This document shows, piece after piece, positions 59,015-64,000 of a stretch of DNA of 64,000 nucleotides. The translations under genes and the position numbers were made by a program. The notes under the pieces are model-generated. The model saw only the letters and a list, made by a program, of their open reading frames with translations, was not told where the DNA came from and searched no databases. The stretch is from a virus, in IMG/VR virus record IMGVR_UViG_3300020438_000008, positions 96,852 through 160,851 of that record; one strand, 5' to 3'. The stretch's first letter is position 1. Every line of letters starts with the position of its first letter.

Positions 59015-59062
59015 TTACTCACCGTTAATAAAATCTAGTTCTTCATCTGTATAAGGCCACAT
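59015..59062 (-). CDS. 15-residue micro-protein
   Basis: ATG at 59062 with GAGG 9 nt upstream, encoding MWPYTDEELDFINGE. Last member of the minus-strand cluster and next to a hairpin terminator. Very short; called because of the ribosome site and position. Confidence 0.35.
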   Translation of the reverse strand: MWPYTDEELDFINGE

Positions 59063-59186
59063 AGCTTTTTTCCTCTTGTTTGTTTCGTTTAGATTTTTTA
59101 TCTAATATTCCTCTACCAGAATCATCAGATAAGAATATCGTTGATACTAATAGAGAAACAATAACTGTTCTAATGAACTTAGGCAA
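59043..59186 (-). CDS. 47-residue peptide with hydrophobic N-terminus (uncertain start)
   Basis: Open frame from a TTG at 59186, encoding KFIRTVIVSLLVSTIFLSDD and a Lys-rich end. The hydrophobic N-terminus looks like a signal or membrane segment. An AGGAGG lies directly against the TTG, too close for an optimal site, so the true start may differ or the peptide may not be made. Confidence 0.3.
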   Translation of the reverse strand: MPKFIRTVIVSLLVSTIFLSDDSGRGILDKKSKRNKQEEKSYVALYR

Positions 59187-59301
59187 CCTCCTGGTCACAC
59201 ATCAAGCGTTTTGCTTGTTGATGATAACCTTGTCTTGCCAATTCGCTTGCCGCTCTCATACGACCAATATGTTCAAACCATACTACTAATCTCTTAAACA
59301 T
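59179..59301 (-). CDS. 40-residue small protein
   Basis: ATG at 59301 overlaps the stop of the DUF3563-like gene by one base (TAATG). Sequence MFKRLVVWFEHIGRMRAASE then LARQGYHQQAKRLMCDQ is amphipathic helical and compact, reminiscent of tiny proteins in marine phages. Function unknown. Confidence 0.55.
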   Translation of the reverse strand: MFKRLVVWFEHIGRMRAASELARQGYHQQAKRLMCDQEVA

Positions 59302-59453
59302 TACACCCACCCTTTTAAATTCTTATTCATTAAAACTCTTTGTCTACGTTCTAAGTCTTGCAAATCATGTGAGTTAGCAAGATAATCATACTCTTGTTGT
59401 GCCTGTGTTCTAGGTCTTATTGCATTCCATACTTTCTTTATCAACTTAATCAT
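59301..59453 (-). CDS. DUF3563-like small protein
   Basis: 50 residues, MIKLIKKVWNAIRPRTQAQQ followed by EYDYLANSHDLQDLERRQRV. The Y-L-A-x-S-x-D-L-x-D-L-E-R-R core matches DUF3563, short proteins found in proteobacteria and phages. Overlaps the preceding and following genes by one base each, so the cluster is translationally coupled. Confidence 0.65.
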   Translation of the reverse strand: MIKLIKKVWNAIRPRTQAQQEYDYLANSHDLQDLERRQRVLMNKNLKGWV

Positions 59454-59653
59454 TAATTTTTACCTTTCGTTGGAAACATCTTTCCATTGATATATGTAGT
59501 CTTTGGTCCAATACCTGTTTGGATCATTGTTTGATAGGCATATTCCCAATCGTTCTTGTACTCTGTTTTGGCCCATGTTTCAAATTCTCTTTCTCTACGC
59601 CCAGGTTTAGCCGAAAAGACATTGATAAGGCCGCTGAAAAAATTCAACGTCAT
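59453..59653 (-). CDS. 66-residue small protein, first of minus-strand cluster
   Basis: ATG at 59653 with GGAG 8 nt upstream. NFFSGLINVFSAKPGRRERE is basic and hydrophobic, then FETWAKTEYKNDWEYAYQTM is helical and aromatic-rich. Similar small proteins occur in marine T4-like phages. Function unknown. Confidence 0.6.
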   Translation of the reverse strand: MTLNFFSGLINVFSAKPGRREREFETWAKTEYKNDWEYAYQTMIQTGIGPKTTYINGKMFPTKGKN

Positions 59654-59776
59654 TTTACGTTCTCCGTATTAAATAAATTTTTGTTATGCTTGAGGACAGC
59701 AATACCCTGAGTCTTTTCTCAGTGTCACAGGTCTTTCCCAGTCGCCAATACAAAAAAGGACTTTTTGTATCACTTT
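59654..59776 (-). other. Structured leader of minus-strand cluster
   Basis: About 120 nt between the promoter palindrome and the first small gene. It contains two hairpins: ATACAAAAA / TTTTTGTAT (59748-59770) and CTGAG / CTCAG (59707-59722). No protein gene is supported. Could be a regulatory leader. Confidence 0.45.
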
Positions 59777-59790
59777 TATTTATATAAATA
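59777..59790. promoter_or_regulatory. Palindromic, bidirectional late promoter
   Basis: TATTTATATAAATA is a perfect 14-bp palindrome giving the T4 late consensus TATAAATA on both strands. Minus-strand reading would drive the small-gene cluster (59653 to 59015); plus-strand reading points to the 59.8 kb region. Confidence 0.65.
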
Positions 59791-59820
59791 TAACAGAAAA
59801 AACAAAGGAAATACAGTGTT

Positions 59821-59847
59821 TTTTCGACATTCCCGCTATGTCGAAAA
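59821..59847. repeat. Perfect inverted repeat, possible operator or RNA hairpin
   Basis: TTTTCGACAT / ATGTCGAAAA with TCCCGCT loop. There is no T run on either strand, so it is not a terminator. It lies between the palindromic late promoter and the host promoter of yggX. Confidence 0.6.
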
Positions 59848-59898
59848 TGCAACGCTAGTTCATAGTTGACATAACTAAACAACATATGCAAATAGCTA

Positions 59899-59927
59899 TT
59901 GATTTTCTATAGTAAATATGTTATTAT
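59899..59927 (+). promoter_or_regulatory. Host sigma70-type promoter before yggX
   Basis: TTGATT (59899-59904), 17-bp spacer, TATTAT (59922-59927). GGAG ribosome site before the start. Confidence 0.72.
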
Positions 59928-59955
59928 AGTTATGTAATATTACAAAGGAGACATG

Positions 59956-60240
59956 ATGCCTAAAGTTTTTTGTGCAAAATATAATGAAGAACTACCCGGA
60001 TTAGAAAAGGCACCCTTCCCTGGAGAAGCAGGTAAGAGAGTGCTTGATACTGTTTCAGAAAAAGCATGGAATGAATGGTTAAACTTTCAAACTATTCTTA
60101 TTAATGAAAATAGATTAAATCTAATGGACGAAGGTGCTAGAAAGTTTCTATCAGAAAATAGAGATAAGTTCTTATATGAACCTGGTGAACTTGCAATGCC
60201 TGAGCAATATAGAGATCCGAATGTTCCTGATTTGAGATAG
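59956..60240 (+). CDS. yggX: YggX-like Fe(II)-trafficking protein
   Basis: 94 residues. VFCAKYNEELPGLEKAPFPG, then EKAWNEWLNFQTILINENRL and NLMDEGARKFLSENRDKFLY match the YggX family, which in bacteria protects Fe-S clusters from oxidative damage. The single conserved cysteine is in VFCAKY. GGAG lies 5 nt before the ATG at 59956 (another ATG at 59953). I am not aware of this gene in well-known T4-like phages. Confidence 0.85.
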   Translation: MPKVFCAKYNEELPGLEKAPFPGEAGKRVLDTVSEKAWNEWLNFQTILINENRLNLMDEGARKFLSENRDKFLYEPGELAMPEQYRDPNVPDLR

Positions 60241-60255
60241 AAAGAGATAGTAAAA

Positions 60256-60861
60256 ATGGAAATAAGATGTGTAGACCCAGAATATCCCGTATGGGAGTTG
60301 ACTAAACTTGAACTACCTGATTTAGACGTTAATGCATTAAGAGGTGACGAAAGTAAAAGTGCGTTACCGATTAATAAGAAACGTGAACCAATGATGTTGA
60401 ATTGGAGTAATCAAAATCATTTTAATTTTAAGGAATGTTGGATTCAACGTAAAGCAATCTTACAAGATTATATAAAGGGACGAGCATACGAAGAATGTGA
60501 TGAAATAATGCCTATGTGGCCTAATAAGTTTGAAACGTTTGATTGGGGAACTGGAGAAGGTTCTGTACAAATAATACATGATAGAACAGGATTTCAAATG
60601 GGACCTCATATTGATAATCGTATGGTAATAGGAGTAATGATTGTAAATCTACAAGATAACCCAGAAGGATCTGGTACAAATTTTCATGTAGATAGGGATA
60701 CACCAGAGCATTGGTATAGTGGTCCTACAAGAAGAAACACAGGAATATTTTTTCTTAACAATTGGAATACATGGCATAGTATTCAAAACAATGGGCATGA
60801 CAGACTTATCTGCTATGATATTATGCATTTAGGTGAAATGTTCAGATTTGGAAACGGATAA
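60256..60861 (+). CDS. 2OG-Fe(II) oxygenase-like protein
   Basis: 201 residues. MGPHIDNRMVIGVMIVNLQD provides His-x-Asp, NNWNTWHSIQNNG the distal His and HDRLICYDI the Arg. A third oxygenase group in this window, distinct in sequence from those at 9605 and 33549. Follows yggX at 15 nt with an AGAG-type ribosome site; iron handling may be a shared theme. Confidence 0.7.
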   Translation: MEIRCVDPEYPVWELTKLELPDLDVNALRGDESKSALPINKKREPMMLNWSNQNHFNFKECWIQRKAILQDYIKGRAYEECDEIMPMWPNKFETFDWGTGEGSVQIIHDRTGFQMGPHIDNRMVIGVMIVNLQDNPEGSGTNFHVDRDTPEHWYSGPTRRNTGIFFLNNWNTWHSIQNNGHDRLICYDIMHLGEMFRFGNG

Positions 60862-60863
60862 CA

Positions 60864-61265
60864 TTGAAGAAATTAGTTTGGAAAATACACTTAACAGCCT
60901 CAGATGTCAATGCTGGCGGGACAGTTAGTGGTGGCAGATTGTTTGATATGGCAGACGTTTCTGCTTATACAATGATTAATGAAACGTTTACTAGTATGAG
61001 ACCAGAGTTATCAGTTGTAACAAATGGTGCAAATGTAAAATTTATTGCACCTGCATTTGCTTATGGTTTTATAGAATCATATGCAGAGATAGTTGAAGTT
61101 ACTCCTGCAAAGATAAATGTACTTATTACTATGAATTATAGACAAAATAAAGGCTTAGATTGGTATAAATGTTTTGAGGGTATATTCAGTTTTACTTGTT
61201 TAAATGCTGATACTCGTAAAGTTTATAAAATGACGAAAGAGGATATGAATGAAATTCAAGGCTAA
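60864..61265 (+). CDS. Hotdog-fold acyl-CoA thioesterase-like protein
   Basis: 133 residues, TTG start 2 nt after the preceding stop with a GGA site. ASDVNAGGTVSGGRLFDMAD matches the N-terminus of 4HBT/YciA hotdog thioesterases (Asp-x-Asn/G-x-GG), then NVKFIAPAFAYGFIESYAEI the central strands. Possible partner of the ACP, or acts on CoA thioesters. Overlaps the epimerase gene by 17 nt. Confidence 0.65.
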   Translation: MKKLVWKIHLTASDVNAGGTVSGGRLFDMADVSAYTMINETFTSMRPELSVVTNGANVKFIAPAFAYGFIESYAEIVEVTPAKINVLITMNYRQNKGLDWYKCFEGIFSFTCLNADTRKVYKMTKEDMNEIQG

Positions 61266-62169
61266 AGTATTAGTAACAGGTGGTGCAGGTTATATAGGCA
61301 CAGAATTAGTTAAGCAATTACTGGATAAAGGATACGATGTAACAATATTAGATAAAAAAGAAAAGCCTGAATTAGATAGTAGAGTAAAATATATTCAAGG
61401 AGATTTGCAGAGTGCCGCACGTTGCGTAATGGCATGTGCTGGTCAAGAATTTGTTATTCATCTAGGAGCAAAGCCTCGCATACCAGAAAGTTTTATTAAT
61501 CCAGATGAGTACTTTGATAATAATGTTACTGGTACTAAAAATATACTAACAGCCGCAAGTGCAGTTGGTGTAAGAAAGTTTGTATTTGCTAGTAGTAGTT
61601 CTATTTACGGTAATAATCAGACTCCACATAAACCTTATCATAAGCCTGATCCACTAAATTATTATGCAATGACAAAAATATTTGGTGAACATTTGTGTAA
61701 ACAATATAAGAATATGTTTGGATTGACATATAACATATTGCGTTTCTTTACAGTATATTCAGAAAATCAACCAAACTCTAATACTGGTGGACTGATGATA
61801 GGAAAGTTTGGAAGACTTGCAAAAGAGAATAACCCATTGACAATACACGGCGACGGAGAATATAAAAGAGATTATATACATGTTTCTGATGTAGCAAAAG
61901 CATGTATTTCTAGTATTGAGTCAAAAGTAAGAAATGAGATATTTAATGTAGGAACAGGAACTAATATTTCAGTTAATAAAGTAGTAGATATTATAAGAGA
62001 GTTTAAAGATGTTACTGTAGTACATGAAGAAAATCCAAGAGGTTATGCACAAGAAACATTAGCAGATATAAGCAAAGCAAAGAAGTTATTAGGGTGGGAA
62101 CCTAAAATCAATCAAGTAGAAGGAATAAGAAAAACATATAAGGAGATATTTAATGAACAAACAGATTGA
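61249..62169 (+). CDS. NAD-dependent sugar epimerase/dehydratase (GalE-like)
   Basis: 306 residues. Glycine motif TGGAGYIG (residues about 10-17), catalytic Ser/Thr in FASSSSIYG (about 113-121) and Tyr-x3-Lys in YAMTK (about 137-141). Extended SDR of the UDP-glucose 4-epimerase type. It may provide nucleotide sugars for the glycosyltransferase at 58.1 kb. Overlaps the next gene by 17 nt. Confidence 0.88.
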   Translation: MKFKAKVLVTGGAGYIGTELVKQLLDKGYDVTILDKKEKPELDSRVKYIQGDLQSAARCVMACAGQEFVIHLGAKPRIPESFINPDEYFDNNVTGTKNILTAASAVGVRKFVFASSSSIYGNNQTPHKPYHKPDPLNYYAMTKIFGEHLCKQYKNMFGLTYNILRFFTVYSENQPNSNTGGLMIGKFGRLAKENNPLTIHGDGEYKRDYIHVSDVAKACISSIESKVRNEIFNVGTGTNISVNKVVDIIREFKDVTVVHEENPRGYAQETLADISKAKKLLGWEPKINQVEGIRKTYKEIFNEQTD

Positions 62170-62476
62170 ACCTATTAGAGAAAAATTAGACGAAAAAATT
62201 AAACAACTTAACTCTAGTAGAGTATTCAAAAAGGTTACACCTAAATATGATTTATCTTGGTATGTAAAATGGGTTGCTTCTATAATGATATTGATTGCGA
62301 CTTGTGCCAGAGCAACTGGAACTATACCGCAAGTTGATTTATGGTTTGGTTTGTTTGGGACACTAGGTTGGTTTTGGGTAGGTATGTTGTGGCATGACAG
62401 AGCATTAATAATGCTTAATGGAGTGCTTGTAACCCTAATTTTCATGGGTCTATTAAAGTTTTATTTTGGAGTTTAA
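62153..62476 (+). CDS. Small three-helix membrane protein
   Basis: 107 residues with hydrophobic segments about 35-52, 60-76 and 84-103 (VKWVASIMILIATCARATG, WFGLFGTLGWFWVGMLW). The sequence resembles DUF6552-type proteins of marine phages. Follows the epimerase with a 17-nt overlap. Function unknown. Confidence 0.65.
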   Translation: MNKQIEPIREKLDEKIKQLNSSRVFKKVTPKYDLSWYVKWVASIMILIATCARATGTIPQVDLWFGLFGTLGWFWVGMLWHDRALIMLNGVLVTLIFMGLLKFYFGV

Positions 62477-62479
62477 ATT

Positions 62480-63475
62480 ATGCACAGACAAGCATACATA
62501 CCACCCGGAGCAGGTAAAAATTTCATATCATTATATGTTTTATGGGAAGGTGACCGTTCTAAGATTTTAAAGTATCAGGAACAAGTAAATGAGTTTCAAG
62601 TACTAGGTCAACACTCTACTCTTTGGGATTATACACAATTAAGAAACCCAACTGTTGAAGGTGCTATAAAAGAATTTGAAGCTAAGAATCCAAAAGTAGT
62701 AAATTTGTTGAAACCGTTCAGAAGCAGGGTAAAAAAAGAATGGTTTCTTGAAACTGCTGAAAAATTTGGTGCATCACCTCAGGGTTTACATGTACTTGAA
62801 AGAGATTGGTATTGGCTACCTATAATGGATTTCTCAATATTTTATGTATTATTTTTTGGTAAAAACAAAGAGTTAGATTATGTTATAAATCAACTTTGCG
62901 ATTATCCTTGGTCATCACATAACGTAGCTAAAAAAGAATTAACATCTATAATACATTATTCACCAAATGATACTCTTGGTATGTCTCAAGTAAAAAATGA
63001 AATTAAAACATTACGTATATCATTTAAGGATAGTGAAGAATATATATCAGACTTGCTTTATGCAAAACATTCCATTCCTACTCAACATGAAAGAAATAAT
63101 GCTGATACAGTAGCAGAAGAACGTTTCTATATAAAAGATACATCAACAACTGTAGTAGACGAAGTAATATCATATAGAAAGATATTTATGGAACAAAACA
63201 AGGCAGAATTAGAAAGGCTATTTGGATTTTTTGGGAAAGAAGAATATTTTGATAAGAATACAGAAACGATTATACAAGATTTTCAAGAATATCATAAGAC
63301 AAATAAAACTATGGTTAGAAATTTTGATTTCTCAAATGTACCTGGATATGAAAAATCTTTTTTTAAAGGCTGGAAAGATAAACACGCCTCTGTAGAACAT
63401 GTCGCTAACCTTGAAAAACATGATAAAGAATTTGGAACAAACTGGAAAGCAGAACACGATGCCTCAAAAATTTAA
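62480..63475 (+). CDS. Large protein with PPGAGKNFIS motif
   Basis: 331 residues. The N-terminal YIPPGAGKNFISLYVLWEGD resembles the start of the next protein (LPGAASNFISYMALYGE), with the loop PGAGKN similar to but not a canonical P-loop. The remainder is charged and contains WYWLPIMDFSIFYVLFFGKN and IYPxx-like blocks. Family unknown; sulfotransferase-like fold is possible but unproven. Overlaps the next gene by 17 nt. Confidence 0.55.
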   Translation: MHRQAYIPPGAGKNFISLYVLWEGDRSKILKYQEQVNEFQVLGQHSTLWDYTQLRNPTVEGAIKEFEAKNPKVVNLLKPFRSRVKKEWFLETAEKFGASPQGLHVLERDWYWLPIMDFSIFYVLFFGKNKELDYVINQLCDYPWSSHNVAKKELTSIIHYSPNDTLGMSQVKNEIKTLRISFKDSEEYISDLLYAKHSIPTQHERNNADTVAEERFYIKDTSTTVVDEVISYRKIFMEQNKAELERLFGFFGKEEYFDKNTETIIQDFQEYHKTNKTMVRNFDFSNVPGYEKSFFKGWKDKHASVEHVANLEKHDKEFGTNWKAEHDASKI

Positions 63476-64000
63476 AGAGTTATATGCTTTGCCAGGTGCG
63501 GCAAGTAATTTTATTTCATACATGGCATTATATGGAGAACCCACAGACCTTGGTATAGTAGGACAGAAACACAACGTATCAAATGAATATGATATATGGA
63601 GAGAGAAATCAAAATTCGTATTTACTGAGAACTTACAAAGATTAACTGTAAAGCGGATGCATCTTGAAGGAAAAAAGCATTGTTGGCATTGTGGGTTTCC
63701 AAATAATACTACATACAAGTATGGCAATTCTTTGGGTATGTGGTTACAGGATAAGTTGAGACATGAATATCCTAAGCAATGGGGAAAATGTCAGGCTTTC
63801 TTAGCAGGCAAAAAACCATGGTTTGAAGACTTTGTAGAAAAATACAAAGATGAACCTAACCACAGTGATAGAGTAGATTTTCTCAAGTATCATTGGGATC
63901 TTATAGGAATTTATGATGTTACAATGTACATAACATCATTTTTAGGATACGAAGATGAAATGGATAAGTGGATTGCTAAATGTATAAATTTACGATATGC
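63459..64000 (+). CDS. PGAxxNFIS-family protein, partial at window end
   Basis: At least 180 residues, open to the right edge. MPQKFKELYALPGAASNFIS aligns with the preceding protein. A CWHCGF Cys-pair is near residue 76. The frame overlaps the previous stop by 17 nt. Same unknown family. Confidence 0.6.
   Translation, partial: MPQKFKELYALPGAASNFISYMALYGEPTDLGIVGQKHNVSNEYDIWREKSKFVFTENLQRLTVKRMHLEGKKHCWHCGFPNNTTYKYGNSLGMWLQDKLRHEYPKQWGKCQAFLAGKKPWFEDFVEKYKDEPNHSDRVDFLKYHWDLIGIYDVTMYITSFLGYEDEMDKWIAKCINLRY

Noticed and set aside
59080-59289. 69-codon plus-strand frame
   Set aside because: Antisense to the minus-strand small genes that have TAATG coupling and ribosome sites.
59655-59891. 78-codon minus-strand frame upstream of the micro-gene cluster
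   Set aside because: It crosses the palindromic promoter and hairpins, lacks a ribosome site and has low-complexity aromatic composition.
1-64000. CRISPR arrays, integrase, attachment sites, insertion sequences, rRNA
   Set aside because: No regularly spaced repeats, transposase, recombinase or rRNA-like sequence was seen; the genome piece looks strictly lytic.

Overview
The window is a contiguous piece of an AT-rich T4-like (contractile-tailed) phage genome. Diagnostic T4-type genes are the tail sheath C-terminus (gp18), tail tube (gp19), gp4-type head completion protein, small and large terminase (gp16, gp17), ssDNA-binding protein (gp32), UvsX, UvsY, UvsW, NrdA/NrdB, primase (gp61) and helicase (gp41). 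Gene content (QueD-like, DUF59, ClpP, PRPP synthetase, PsiE, ACP and 2OG-Fe(II) oxygenases) resembles marine T4-like phages of the cyanophage/pelagiphage type. A marine alphaproteobacterial host is my inference; the sequence does not prove it.

Layout. 0-13.4 kb: late morphogenesis block (sheath, tube, gp4, gp16, candidate internal head proteins, two paralogous fibre-like proteins, then an amidinotransferase, a dioxygenase and gp17). 13.5-31.3 kb: replication, recombination and nucleotide metabolism (gp32, uvsX, queD-like, uvsY, nrdA, nrdB, small regulators, an HNH endonuclease, an AAA ATPase, DUF59, uvsW, a tRNA-Arg, phosphoribosyltransferase). 31.3-33.5 kb: minus-strand cassette of radical SAM enzyme, acyl carrier protein and a hydrolase-like protein. 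33.5-37.8 kb: two tandem oxygenase-like paralogues, a fatty-acid desaturase, a mini-metallopeptidase, a very small protein resembling the DNA polymerase III alpha catalytic core, and a structural protein. 37.9-42.9 kb: gp61, ClpP, Prs, PsiE, gp41. 42.9-58 kb: late structural block, with PAAR tip protein, a long hydrophobic-helix protein, an Mtd-N-type protein and many conserved virion-type proteins. 58-64 kb: glycosyltransferase, a minus-strand cluster of tiny genes, YggX, another 2OG oxygenase, a hotdog thioesterase, an NAD-dependent sugar epimerase, and a family of large proteins with an N-terminal LPGA/PPGA-NFIS motif.

Regulation is readable. A T4-type late element, almost always GATAAATA, precedes structural genes (about 16 copies), including one copy on the minus strand before the radical SAM cassette. 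Host-type promoters (TTGACA/TTGACT, usually a 17-bp spacer, TATAAT-like) precede gp32, gp61, gp41, prs, yggX and others. In several cases the promoter sits so close to the ATG that the mRNA should start at the A of the start codon: -10 plus 6 nt plus ATG for gp61, gp41 and the PD-(D/E)XK nuclease, and GATAAATA plus 5 nt plus ATG for two late genes. These genes also lack a good Shine-Dalgarno sequence, so leaderless expression is the most striking pattern in the window. Rho-independent terminators close the main blocks.

The best candidates for undescribed biology are the leaderless promoter architecture, the late radical SAM-ACP-hydrolase cassette with neighbouring oxygenases and desaturase, the miniature Pol III alpha-like protein, and the palindromic late promoter driving a cluster of micro-genes. 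All functions are inferred by reading motifs; no database search was run.
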